DNA of 64,000 nucleotides. It comes from Diacronema lutheri (lineage: Eukaryota > Haptophyta > Pavlovophyceae > Pavlovales > Pavlovaceae). This document shows, in pieces, positions 40,549 through 50,201 of this stretch. The DNA lies in the NCBI GenBank assembly GCA_019448385.1, contig JAGTXO010000015.1, forward strand, positions 1 through 64,000, given 5' to 3'. Every line of letters begins with the position of its first letter. The stretch's first letter is position 1. The position numbers and the translations under genes are program-made. Under the pieces are notes generated by a model. That model saw nothing but the letters and a program-made list of their open reading frames with translations, was not told the DNA's origin and made no database searches.

Positions 40549-41958
40549 TCATTCTGCGGCGGATGCGCCAGGAGGAGGCCGGTAGAGCGTCGAGACGCCA
40601 ACGGGCATGGGCCGCGCGGCCAGCTCGGCGTGCGCGCCGTCGCGCGTACCCGCCTGCACCCTCGCCGCATCGCCCGCGCCGTCCGCGTGAGCCGCAGCGC
40701 CCACGTCCGCGGAGTGCGGTGTTGCGCCGCCATCGCCATCGCCGCCGCTGCCGCCACCGCCGCCACCAGCGTGCGGCGGCTCGGGCGCGCCGGGCGGGGG
40801 CCGCGGCACGTAGCGTCCGCCTGTCTCGCGCGCGCGCTCGGCATCGGCGAGCGCGACGTCGATTGCGGCGAGCTCCGCCTCGAGCATGTATGCGCGCAGC
40901 TCGGCGGGCGGCAGGTCAGCGGGCGGGACGAGCGGCCCGGTGAGGGCGCGCTCGCCCTTCTTCGTGCAGATCTGCACGCCGCAGCCAACGGGGAGCATCG
41001 TCGTCGTGACGCGCGTGTCGTTCGCGACGAGCGAGATGAGGCCGTCGATCGCCTCCTTATCCTCCTCCGTTGGATAGAGCATCATGCCAAACATGACGAG
41101 GAGGCCGCGCGGGCGGAGGAGGCGGAGGCACATCTCGTAATACTGCTGCTGCTGCTGCTTGTCAGCGTCGATCGTGATGAAGTCAAACAAGCGTCCCTCC
41201 GCCTCAAGCGCGCGCAGCTCGGCGAGCGCGTCGCCGACGCGCGTCTCGAGCCGCGCAGGCAGCTGCGAGAGGAAGCGGGAGGCAATCGCGGCGTACTCAC
41301 CGCGGATCTCAATGGCGGTGAGCCGCCCCGACGCGGGTAGCGCCTGCATCACCGCGCCGGCCGAGTAGCCCGTGAACGAGCCGACGTCGAGGCACTCGCG
41401 CGCGCGCATCACGCGCGCGAGGAGGTGCAGGAGCGTCGCCTGCTCGGGCGCGCAAATGTACATGGCGTCCTCGTACGGCACGCTGCGGAACGTGTAGTTG
41501 TAGATGTCGTCGATCAGGCGGCTGGGCGGCGTCGATGAGCGGAGCACAACGTCGCGCAGCTCATTGTCGGGCGCAAGCGGCGGCGGCCCCGTCGCGTTGA
41601 TCTGGTCGACGTACTTTTGCAGCTCGTAGACAAACGCCGTCATGTTGGTCGCCTTGAGCTCGGCGAGCCGCCGCTTCTCCACCTCCTCGTCCGCCGCCGT
41701 CTTCGCCATGAAGACCGCCTCCTCGTCGCGCCCCGCACCGCCCGCCGCCGCCGCCGCCTGCTCTGCCGCCGGCTCGGCGAGCGCCGACGCCGAAAAGGCG
41801 CCGCGTGGCGCCGCATGCGCGAGGCGCCTCCTCGCGGTCGCGGGCGGCGCGCGCGTCCCCCGGAGCGCGCGCGCGGCCGGCAGACGCAGCGCCCGCGCCG
41901 CACCAAGCAGCGCGAGCGCGCCGAGGACGAGCGCGACGCCTCGCGCCATGGCCCGCAT
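40549..41958 (-). CDS. Class I O-methyltransferase (caffeoyl-CoA OMT-like), possibly plastid-targeted
   Basis: 469 aa from ATG 41958, or 466 from ATG 41949. A hydrophobic N terminus (GVALVLGALALLGAARAL) followed by an Arg/Ala-rich segment resembles the bipartite plastid leader of algae with secondary plastids. The core has ATLLHLLARVMRARECLDVG, SFTGYSAGAVMQALP (SAM-binding motif I), LTAIEIRGEY, and DFITIDADKQQQQQYYEMCL with the Asp that binds metal, then LLRPRGLLVMFG. This is the cation-dependent catechol OMT/CCoAOMT group; the substrate is unknown. The core is preceded by about 110 residues and followed by a Gly/Ala/Pro-rich tail of about 100, both unusual for the family. Divergent from Sec61 alpha. 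Confidence 0.75.
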   Translation of the reverse strand: MRAMARGVALVLGALALLGAARALRLPAARALRGTRAPPATARRRLAHAAPRGAFSASALAEPAAEQAAAAAGGAGRDEEAVFMAKTAADEEVEKRRLAELKATNMTAFVYELQKYVDQINATGPPPLAPDNELRDVVLRSSTPPSRLIDDIYNYTFRSVPYEDAMYICAPEQATLLHLLARVMRARECLDVGSFTGYSAGAVMQALPASGRLTAIEIRGEYAAIASRFLSQLPARLETRVGDALAELRALEAEGRLFDFITIDADKQQQQQYYEMCLRLLRPRGLLVMFGMMLYPTEEDKEAIDGLISLVANDTRVTTTMLPVGCGVQICTKKGERALTGPLVPPADLPPAELRAYMLEAELAAIDVALADAERARETGGRYVPRPPPGAPEPPHAGGGGGGSGGDGDGGATPHSADVGAAAHADGAGDAARVQAGTRDGAHAELAARPMPVGVSTLYRPPPGASAAE

Positions 41959-42112
41959 GTGGATCGTCGACGACACCCACCCACCGCTGGTGTTCCTCCA
42001 CGGAATGGTCCGGACTGCCCGCTCTGAAGGCCGACTCCGGTGCCACGTGTTGGCGGTGCGGCCTTGATTTCTCTGCCATTGCTGGTGGCGGGCAGCAACC
42101 GGCAGGTCCACC

Positions 42113-44072
42113 ATGTCGGGGAGCAAGCTGCGCTTCCTCACGCTGGTGAAGCCAGTGCTGTGCGTGCTGCCCGAGGTGGCGCCGCCCGAGCGCAAGATCC
42201 CGTTCAAGTGCGCGCACGCACACCGCGCCTGCGCGCCACGCGCGCTTGCGTGTCGCGCTCGCCGCGAGCGCGGGACGCGATCTCGCGGCGCGCGGGTGAG
42301 GGCGCGCGCGCGGGGGCGCAGAGGCGGCCGAGTGGGCTCGGCCGCGCGCGTGTGGTGTGCAAGCTGCCAAGCTGCTCCGTCAGCCCCCGGTTAAGCAATC
42401 GCTCACCGTCGCTCCGCGTGCGCGCACGGCCGCGCGCGGCTCGGCCCCGCGCGCCGCGGCCGCCGCGACCTCGCGGCGCGCGCGCGCGCAGGGAGAAGAT
42501 CCTGTGGACGTCGATCACGCTGTTCATCTTCCTCGTCTGCTGCCAGATCCCGCTGTACGGCATTAAGACGAACAAGAGCTCTGACCCCTTCTACTGGATG
42601 CGCGTCATCCTCGCGTCGAACCGCGGCACGCTCATGGAACTCGGCATCTCGCCGATCGTCACGTCGTCGCTCGTGATGCAGCTGCTCGCCGGCTCGAAGA
42701 TCATCGACGTGGACCATGGCATCAAGGAGGACCGCGCGCTCTTCAACGGCGCGCAAAAGCTTTTTGGCATCCTCATCACCATCGGCGAGGCTGTCGCATA
42801 TGTGATCTCGGGTATGTACGGCGACGTGCGCGAGCTCGGCGCGGGCAACGCGGTGCTCATCATCATCCAGCTGTTCATTGCCGGGCTGATCGTGATCATC
42901 CTCGACGAGCTGCTCCAGAAGGGCTACGGCCTCGGCTCGGGCATTTCCCTCTTCATCGCGACCAACATCTGCGAGACGATCGTGTGGAAGTCCTTCTCGC
43001 CGACGACGATCAACACCGGCCGCGGCACCGAGTTCGAGGGGGCGGTGATCGCGCTCTTCCATCTGCTGATCACGCGCACGGACAAGGTACGCGCGCTCAA
43101 GGAGGCCTTCTACCGACAGAACCTGCCCAACGTGACCAACCTGATGGCGACGGTCCTCGTCTTTGTCTTCGTCATCTACTTCCAGGGCTTCCGCGTCGAC
43201 CTGCCCGTCAAGTACCGCTCGCAGCGCGGCATGCAGGGCTCGTACCCGATCAAGCTGTTCTACACGTCCAACATGCCGATCATCCTGCAGACCGCCCTCG
43301 TCTCCAACCTCTACTTCCTCTCGCAGCTGCTCTTCAAGCGCTACCCGGGCAACATCATCGTGCGACTAATTGGCGTCTGGCAGGACGGCGAGGGCGGGCC
43401 GCAGACGAGCTCGCCGGTCGCGGGCCTCGCCTACTACATCTCGCCGCCAAACAATTTGACCGAGGTGACGACCGACCCGCTCCACGCCCTCATCTACTTC
43501 ACCTTCATCCTCGTCTCGTGCGCGCTCTTCTCGAAGACGTGGATCGAGGTGTCGGGCTCGTCCGCAAAGGACGTCGCGAAGCAGCTGCGCGACCAGAACA
43601 TGGTCATGAAGGTGCGCGCGCGCCGCGCGCGGAGAGGGCTGGGCGCACGCCGCGCGCGGCGCCCGCGGCGCGGGCGATTAGTTGCTTCTTAACCATAACT
43701 GCCGACCGAGCGTTTGGCGTCAACAACATGTCACGAGCCACGCGCGCGCGCCGAGCGGCTGCTGCCGGGCGGCTGTCGCACGCGCGCCATTGAGCGCGCG
43801 ACGCCGCGTGCGCTTGCTCCCATTCGCTCGCCGCCGCCGCGGTGCAGGGCCACCGCGACTCGAGCCTGATGCATGAGCTGAACCGTTACATCCCGACGGC
43901 CGCGGCCTTTGGCGGCATGTGCATCGGCGCGCTCACGGTCGTCGCCGACTTTATGGGCGCCATCGGCTCGGGCACGGGCATCTTGCTCGCCGTCACGACC
44001 ATCTACCAGTACTTCGAGATGTTCGTCAAGGAGAGCGGCTCGGCGGACGCCATGTCAGTCTTCCTGTCGTAG
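42113..44072 (+). CDS. SEC61A: Sec61 alpha, protein-conducting channel of the ER
   Basis: Three exons, 42113-42207, 42492-43611 and 43848-44072, give 479 aa, the usual length. Introns are GT-AG. The start is [20 protein letters not shown]; splicing restores [20 protein letters not shown]. Hallmarks are [29 protein letters not shown] (lateral gate/plug), [18 protein letters not shown], and the cytosolic loop [20 protein letters not shown]. The last exon encodes [20 protein letters not shown] and [11 protein letters not shown]. It forms the ten-helix translocation pore for secretory and membrane proteins. The large intron 1 is very GC-rich. Confidence 0.97.
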
Positions 44073-44194
44073 GCGCACCGCGCACGGTCCGCGCGCGGCG
44101 CGCGGCGGTCGAAAGTCGAGCCCCCGTGCGGCCCGGAATTTGGTGCCGGTGCTGGAGACAGAGACACACGAATCCTCGTGAGCAGGGTGTGCAA

Positions 44195-45688
44195 TCACGC
44201 GGGCAGGCGCAGCGGCCCGTGCGCGCCCCAGTAGCGCCACGTGAACGCGGCGAAGCGTGCGAGCTGCACGATCGCGATCGCGCGCCACGCGGCCCAGAGC
44301 GCGTGCGGCGCAGCGGGCGCGTCGCTGGGCGTCCCGATCGGCGCGTCGTGCGCGCGCGACACGTCGATGACGCCGGGCGACCGCTCGGCTTCGAGCAGCA
44401 GCAGCGCGCCGCCGGCCGCCGCGGCAACGCCCATGGCGAATGCCTCAAAGCCAAAGTCGAGCGAGCCCTGCAGTACGCCGTCCGCCGCGAAGACGAGCGC
44501 GGAGAGCGGCTGCAGCGGCGCGCTCAGCCGGCGGAGCACGGGCACGGTCGCGGCGCGCACGTCGCGCGAGCGCGCCATCGCGCCGACGAGCGGCTGCGCG
44601 CAAGCGGCCAACGCCGCACCGCACGCGAGGCCAACGAGCGCGCCCCAGTGGAGCACGCGCGCAGCCGCGGCGCGCTTGTCCTCGACGCGCTGCGCGGACG
44701 CGACCATCTGCTGTGCGGCGATCGCGAGCGCGTCCGTGCCGAACGAGACGACCGCGTAGACGGTGAGGAGGAGCTGGTGGCTCGCGAGCGCCGTGCGCTC
44801 GCCGCCGAGGCTGAGCGTCGCGCCGGCGAAGAAGAGCTGCAGCGCGACGGTGCGTAGGATGGTCGCCATGGAGCCTCGGAAGAAGGGCGCGAGCGCGTGG
44901 GCGAGAGGCCTTGCCACTGCGGCCTGCGCGCCGCTCCGCGGCCGGCCCTCGGCGTCGAGCAGCCGATCCGAGCCGCCGCGCAGCGCGGCGGCCTCGGCGT
45001 CGCGATTCGCCTCCGCGGCCGCGCGTGCGGCGCGTGCGCGCGCAGCGAGGAACGCGACGGCGCACCACTCGGCGATGGCGGTGGCAGCTGCTGCACCCGT
45101 CACGCCCCACCCGAGCTCGAAGATGAGCAGGACAGCGAGGGCGAGGTTGACGCAGCCTGCGCCCATGGCCGCCCACAGGCCGGAGCGCGCGTCGCCGAGC
45201 GCGCGCAACGCGCCGTTGAGCGCGGTCTGCATTATGACGGCCGGCGCGGAGAGGGCGCGCACGCGAATAAAGCCGCGCGCGGCCGCGTGCAGCGCGCGGT
45301 CGGCGCGCGCGTCAATGCCCATCAGCGCGACAAAGCCGCCGGCGGCCACCTCGAGGCTGACCAGCGCACCCACGCCGAGCGCGGCGGCGATCGCGACAAT
45401 GACCACGGCCAAGTCGCACGCTGCCGCCTTGCCGTGGCGCCCGACGCGCTCGGCAATCACGGGCGTGGCCGCGTTCGCGAAGAAGTTGAAGGAGGAGAAG
45501 ACGAGCTGGAAGAGCGACGCGCTCACGCTCAGCGCGGCGAGCGGCGCCTCGCCGGGCAGCCGGCCGACGAACGCAGTTCCGATCGCTGCAAGCAGCGGGT
45601 CAAGCGCGAGCGCAAAGAGGCTGGGCACAGCGATGTGCCAGATGCGCTCGTCGAGCGCGCGCGCCGCGTCCGAGCGCGCCCAGACCAT
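44195..45688 (-). CDS. MATE family efflux transporter
   Basis: 497 aa, single exon from ATG 45688 (MVWARSDAARALDERIWHIA). About twelve hydrophobic helices in two related halves. Family signatures are ALDPLLAAIGTAFVGRLPG in helix 1 and PLAALSVSASLFQLVFSSFN in helix 2. A mid-protein cytosolic loop rich in Arg and Ala is followed by FFAGATLSLGGERTALASHQ, the second-half equivalent. MATE proteins export organic cations or metabolites against H+ or Na+; the plant-type DinF-like organisation fits an organellar or plasma-membrane location. Convergent with Sec61 alpha and divergent from MORN5 (57 bp between starts). Confidence 0.85.
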   Translation of the reverse strand: MVWARSDAARALDERIWHIAVPSLFALALDPLLAAIGTAFVGRLPGEAPLAALSVSASLFQLVFSSFNFFANAATPVIAERVGRHGKAAACDLAVVIVAIAAALGVGALVSLEVAAGGFVALMGIDARADRALHAAARGFIRVRALSAPAVIMQTALNGALRALGDARSGLWAAMGAGCVNLALAVLLIFELGWGVTGAAAATAIAEWCAVAFLAARARAARAAAEANRDAEAAALRGGSDRLLDAEGRPRSGAQAAVARPLAHALAPFFRGSMATILRTVALQLFFAGATLSLGGERTALASHQLLLTVYAVVSFGTDALAIAAQQMVASAQRVEDKRAAAARVLHWGALVGLACGAALAACAQPLVGAMARSRDVRAATVPVLRRLSAPLQPLSALVFAADGVLQGSLDFGFEAFAMGVAAAAGGALLLLEAERSPGVIDVSRAHDAPIGTPSDAPAAPHALWAAWRAIAIVQLARFAAFTWRYWGAHGPLRLPA

Positions 45689-45745
45689 GCATTCCGTTCT
45701 CGCTTTCCCGCGGAATCCGTTACTTTACGCACGCCATCGTTGCGC

Positions 45746-46328
45746 ATGGACTACTCCGGATCGGTGTACGAGGGTGGAGAGGTGCGGGGGCGCATCGAGG
45801 GCCAGGGCAAATATCTCTTCCCGTCGGGCACAACGTACGTCGGCGAATTCAAGGATGGGGAGTGCGCGCCATTTCTCGCAGCGCCCGCCCCCGCGCCACG
45901 CGCGCGCCGGGCCGAGCGCCGCGGCACGCGTGCCCTCGCGCGCCCACAGGTTCCACGGCAAGGGAATGCTCATCTTCAAGGATTGCGGCAAGTTCACCGG
46001 CACGTGGGAGCGCGGCGCCGTCGTTGCGGGCGAATACGCTTTCAGAGACGGGCTGCCATACGAGGACAACCCGAGCTGGAGCTACTGCGACGGCGTCGAC
46101 CGCACCTTCTTCCGTGAACGGGTGGAGGGGCTGCGACCCGCGGGCGACGAGCAGCTGACCAACGAGCATCCCGTGCGCGACATTCCAAAGGGATGCTACG
46201 ACATCGGCCGAGGGTACTACAACCCGGTCGACGGGCTCGTCTACAACTACTCGGATGGTGCGCTCATCGGCGGGCTGTACATGGGAGAGACGGAGGCGTG
46301 GGTCAAGGCGACGTGCAGAGTAGGGTAG
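45746..46328 (+). CDS. MORN5: MORN repeat protein, MORN5 orthologue (axonemal)
   Basis: Two exons, 45746-45861 and 45950-46328, give 164 aa. The start is MDYSGSVYEGGEVRGRIEGQ. Two to three MORN repeats (YVGEFKDGEFHGKGML is formed across the splice) are followed by the MORN5-specific tail: GLPYEDNPSWSYCDGVDRTF, LRPAGDEQLTNEHPVRDIPK, GCYDIGRGYYNPVDG and ending ETEAWVKATCRVG. Length and every block match animal MORN5, a protein of motile cilia and sperm flagella. This implies the organism makes flagella. Confidence 0.93.
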
Positions 46329-46476
46329 GGCTCGCGCGTGTGCGTGCTCGCGCACCCTCTTTGGTGGGGCGCGGTGCCCGCTCGTGTGGGCCATCGCGCT
46401 GACCACACTGACGCCCACGACTAGTCCGGGCGGGCCCGGAATGGCAAATTATACGTTCAATCAAACGCGACCAACA

Positions 46477-47280
46477 ATGTTCCGCATCGCCGTCGCGTTC
46501 GCGCTCTTCGGCTCGGCCGCCGCGTTCAGCGCGCCTGCCGTGGCGGGGCGCCAGGCGGTCGCGCGCGCTAGCCCGCGGATGGTCACCCTCGAGTCTCTCC
46601 CGGGCAAGTATGCGCTCGGCGGTGTCTTCGACCCGCTCGGCCTCGGCGAGAAGGGTGACGTCGTTTGGCTGCGCGAGGCAGAGCTGAAGCACGGCCGCGT
46701 GGCGATGCTCGCCGTGGTGGGCTACATCGTGAACGACCTCGGCATCCATTTCCCCGGCGAACAGTACGCCGGCATCTCCTCGCTGGCCGCTCACGATGCG
46801 ATGCTCAAGGTGCGTCCTCGCACCGCCAGGATCCGCGCGTTCCGCGGAATCATCGCTCATCGCGACCGCCCCTCCATCCCCACGCGCACGCGTTGCCGAC
46901 GGCCGCGCAGACCGGCAACATGCAGCAGCTGCTCTACGCGGTCATCGTCTGCGAGATCCTTGACTCGATTCGCGTCTTCACCGTGCGTCGCGCACGCTTG
47001 GCCGGCGGCGCATCGTCGGGACGACCTTTCGGGGAGCCCGCCGCGGTACACCCTGACGCCTCAACCGCGCGCGCTCCACGCCCGTGCGTACCGCGCGCAG
47101 GCGATGAAGGACGGTTGGCCCTCGGACTACAAGATTGGCAGCTTCGAGCTCGACCCGCTCAACATGGCGAACGAGCGCACGAGGCTCGCGGAGATCAAGA
47201 ACGGTCGCCTTGCCATGTTTGCCATCAGCGGCATTCTCACGCAAAGCGCGCTCACGCACGGCGGCTTCCCGTACCAATAA
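46477..47280 (+). CDS. Fucoxanthin chlorophyll a/c-binding (light-harvesting) protein
   Basis: Three exons, 46477-46809, 46911-46982 and 47101-47280, give 194 aa; introns start GTGCGT and end CAG. The precursor starts MFRIAVAFALFGSAAAFSAP, a signal peptide with the conserved Phe at the cleavage site that marks plastid transit in chlorophyll-c algae. Three membrane helices: helix 1 REAELKHGRVAMLAVVGYIV, helix 2 QQLLYAVIVCEILDS, helix 3 LAEIKNGRLAMFAISGI. The E..HGR and EIKNGR pairs bind chlorophyll and bridge helices 1 and 3. Located in the thylakoid, feeding photosystems. The subfamily (LHCF, LHCR or LHCX) was not fixed. Confidence 0.93.
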   Translation: MFRIAVAFALFGSAAAFSAPAVAGRQAVARASPRMVTLESLPGKYALGGVFDPLGLGEKGDVVWLREAELKHGRVAMLAVVGYIVNDLGIHFPGEQYAGISSLAAHDAMLKVRPRTARIRAFRGIIAHRDRPSIPTRTRCRRPRRPATCSSCSTRSSSARSLTRFASSPCVAHAWPAAHRRDDLSGSPPRYTLTPQPRALHARAYRAQAMKDGWPSDYKIGSFELDPLNMANERTRLAEIKNGRLAMFAISGILTQSALTHGGFPYQ

Positions 47281-47524
47281 TTAACGCCGTCGCGGGGCAG
47301 CGGGGCAATGCCTAATGCTGAATAACAATCATTTTTGAGCCCCTCACCGCCGTCGCGCGGCCGCACAGTCCAGCCCGCGCCGTCGTCGGCCGCATCCGCC
47401 GCGCCGGCCACGCGGCCTACGAGGCACTGCGCCCGGCGCACCTCCGACGTCGGCGGCCCGCACGTCCTCGACCACGTCCCCTCGTTCGACGGAACGGCGA
47501 GTTTAGAAATTGGGCGCCGCCACG

Positions 47525-49324
47525 ATGGCGTGGCGCGCGATCGGGGGAGAGGGCGCGTTGGCGATCACGCCGCTGCTCGCGGGCGTGCAGCTGGCTAACG
47601 CGGTGGCGATGGCGCTGCCGCTCACTGCGTGCAGCCTGCTCGTCGTGCGCGACGTGGGCTTCGGCTCGCACCCCGAGTGGCTGATCGCGTACGACGCGTC
47701 GCTCTTCTCGCCGTCGTTTGCGGCCGTGCTCTTTGGCCTGCTGAGCGACTGCGTGCCGATGGGCCGGCGCGACGCGCTCACACGCCGGTGTTCGCGCATG
47801 CGCTGGGTCATGCTCGGCATGGCGGGCGCGGGCGGGTGCCTCGGGCCCTTCGCCTCGGGTGCCGTCCGCTCGCCGCTGCCGCTCTTCGCGTTTGGGATAG
47901 GCGGCGCCGTCTTCGTCGCGATCACCGGCTCGGCGCTCGAGGGCGTGATGGTCGAGCGCGGGCGCGAGCTTGCAGAGGAGCGCTTCGCGGCCGATCCGCT
48001 CGCCGGCGCGCGCTTCCGCGCTGCCGTCCAGGCCCTCGACTATCAGGTGCGCGGCGTCGGCGCGCTCCTCGGCTACGGGGGCTCGGCGCTCGTGCTCGCA
48101 CGCTTCCCGCCGCGCGCGGCGATCGGCGCAGGCGCGGCGTGCTACGCGCTCGCGATCGTACTCGCCAGTGCGTACGCGAGCGTGCTTGCACGCCAAACCA
48201 CGCCCGCACTCGAGCCGGCGAGCGCAGGCGCGCCGTCCGCCGACGCTGACGACGCAGCAGGCGCGACCGCGCGCGCGCGCACCGCCGGCGCGCCGCCGGC
48301 CGGCGCGTGCGCGCGGCTGCGGCAGGGCTCGCGCTCGCGTCAGGCGCGCGTCGCGGCGCTCGCCGCGCTCGGCGCGTTCCTCTATCAGCTCCCGCCCACC
48401 ACCGACGACACCTTCGACGCGTACGTTTTCTCGGGCGAGCTGCAACTGTCGGCCGCCGCGCTCTCTGCAACGTCGACCGCGTCGCTCGCCATGTCCATGG
48501 TCGCCGCGCCCGCGCTCTGCGCGCGCGTCTCGCTGCCCGCGCCGGCGGCGTTCGCGGTCGGCGCGCTCGCGGACGCGTTCAGTGCTCTCGCGCGCCTCGC
48601 CTTCGTGCGCCTCGCGCCCGCCGCGTCGGCGGCGGGCGCCACGCGCCTCGTTGAGCTTTACGTGGCGACATCGACCACCTCTGCATTCCTGAGGGGGGTC
48701 GCGTTCGTGCCCGTCGTCTCGCTCGGCGCGCTCGCCGCGCCGGCGGGCGCGGAGGCGACGGTGTTCGGCCTCGTGCTCACCGCGCAGACCGCCGGTACGC
48801 TCGTCGCCGCCGCCATCGCTGCCGTCCTCAACGCGCGGCTTCGCATCGGCACGCCGCCCGCCGCGGGCGCGCCGTCGGACGCGCGCGCGCCCGACGCTCG
48901 CTCGTGGGATCGGCTGCCCGCTTTCATCCTGATCTGCTGCGTGCTGAAGCTGGCCGTGCTCATCCCCGTGCTCCCGCTGCTGCGCACGTGCGTGCGCCTC
49001 GCCACCGGCGGCGGCGGCGCCGCGCGCACCGAGCGCGGCGACGAGTTGGCGCGCGACTGGAGGCAGCGCCTCTCCGAGCCGCTCCTTGCCCGGACGGCGG
49101 CGCGCACCGAGCCCGGCGCTGCACCCCGCTGCTCGGAGGCGTGGTCGTGCGCGCCGCGCGCAGGCGCCGTGCTGCCCGACGCGACGCCCGGCGCCGCGCC
49201 CAACGCGGAGGACGAACTCGCTGTTCAGGCTGAGTCGCGCGGCAGTCGCAGCGACAGCGCGCGAAGCGCCGCCTGCGAGCACGGCGCGGTGCGGGCGAGC
49301 GGCAGCCGGAATGGCACACACTGA
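47525..49324 (+). CDS. Major-facilitator transporter, BT1 (folate-biopterin)-like
   Basis: 599 aa from ATG 47525 (MAWRAIGGEGALAITPLLAG). About twelve hydrophobic helices are present. FGLLSDCVPMGRRDALTRRC resembles the GLLSD..PI.G.RR motif of the BT1 family, and QALDYQVRGVGALLGYGGSA fits the fifth-helix motif. A long Ala-rich loop splits the halves. The C-terminal 120 residues are polar, Arg/Ala-rich and without a domain. BT1 members move folates, pterins or S-adenosylmethionine; some sit in plastid envelopes. The substrate is not predictable here. Confidence 0.65.
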   Translation: MAWRAIGGEGALAITPLLAGVQLANAVAMALPLTACSLLVVRDVGFGSHPEWLIAYDASLFSPSFAAVLFGLLSDCVPMGRRDALTRRCSRMRWVMLGMAGAGGCLGPFASGAVRSPLPLFAFGIGGAVFVAITGSALEGVMVERGRELAEERFAADPLAGARFRAAVQALDYQVRGVGALLGYGGSALVLARFPPRAAIGAGAACYALAIVLASAYASVLARQTTPALEPASAGAPSADADDAAGATARARTAGAPPAGACARLRQGSRSRQARVAALAALGAFLYQLPPTTDDTFDAYVFSGELQLSAAALSATSTASLAMSMVAAPALCARVSLPAPAAFAVGALADAFSALARLAFVRLAPAASAAGATRLVELYVATSTTSAFLRGVAFVPVVSLGALAAPAGAEATVFGLVLTAQTAGTLVAAAIAAVLNARLRIGTPPAAGAPSDARAPDARSWDRLPAFILICCVLKLAVLIPVLPLLRTCVRLATGGGGAARTERGDELARDWRQRLSEPLLARTAARTEPGAAPRCSEAWSCAPRAGAVLPDATPGAAPNAEDELAVQAESRGSRSDSARSAACEHGAVRASGSRNGTH

Positions 49325-49351
49325 CCGCGACCCCCCCGCCCCCTCACTGTA

Positions 49352-49384
49352 CTATATAAGGCGCGGTCCGGGCTAGCCGGGCCA
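49352..49384 (+). promoter_or_regulatory. TATA-bearing repeated element, copy B
   Basis: Reads CTATATAAGGCGCGG followed by TCCGGGCTAGCCGGGCCA, nearly identical to the minus-strand block at 31002-31033. The homology ends soon after, so the shared unit is about 30 bp. It is followed by gtgtacagtacaaacac; no gene with recognisable product starts here. Confidence 0.4.
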
Positions 49385-50201
49385 TAGAGCGGTGTACAGT
49401 ACAAACACTTGCACTGCGCACACCGCCCGGCGCTGCACGTGCTGGTCGCGGCGTGGCATGCTCGCGACGAAGGCGCGCGCAGCGCACGCCGCTAGCGCCG
49501 TGTGAACGCCGAGATCGTTTTGGGCTTTGGTGAGAGCCCAAATCCGAGGGAGATACCCCTCGACGGCGGTTTCGCTTGCGGCGCGGCCTGCGCCTTGTCG
49601 GGCGGCGGAGGCGACTGCGAGCCCGGCCTGCGCGCGCCGACGCGCGAGACGTGGGCACGCGCGGCGCGGGCGCGAAAGCGCTCAGCGACCGCACCAGCGT
49701 GCACGACGCGCTCGCGCGGTGCTGCGCAGGCGGCACGACCGCGCGGCGCGGCGCGGCGCGCACCGCTGCGACTGCGGCGAGCCGCTGCGCCCCATGGCGA
49801 GTTGTCGCATCTGCTGCGTGATCGAGAGGCCGGTCGATTTGGGCTCGTCTGCGCGCACGCCCGTGCCCATCTTCCTGCGATAGGTCTCGCCCTGCGCCAC
49901 CGGTCCGGTCCCGTCCGGGTGGGTGGGGAGTGGGTGGGGAGTGGGTGGGTGGGGGGGGGGGGGGGGGGGGGGGGCGCTGGATGGCGCGGTGTGAGCGGAC
50001 GCATGCGCACGTCGGGCACGCCACGCAGCGCGCCTCGCGGGTGCGAACAATGGGCCGCGCCGAGCCTGCGCTAGCCTCTCGAGCGGAGCGGCGCGACCGG
50101 AGAAGCGCGCGCCTCTGCCGGCCAACAATAGGCCGCGCCACACCGCCGCCGCTTTCAGCTGCGCTTCCACCGGCGCCCCTCGCGCGCAGCCGATGCGCGG
50201 C
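49385..50201. other. Intergenic stretch, possible non-coding transcript
   Basis: No coding gene supported. It begins at the TATA-bearing element and includes a short self-complementary patch (ttgggctttggtgagagcccaa near 49518) and a long G run near 49950-49972. A small RNA gene is possible but unproven. Confidence 0.4.
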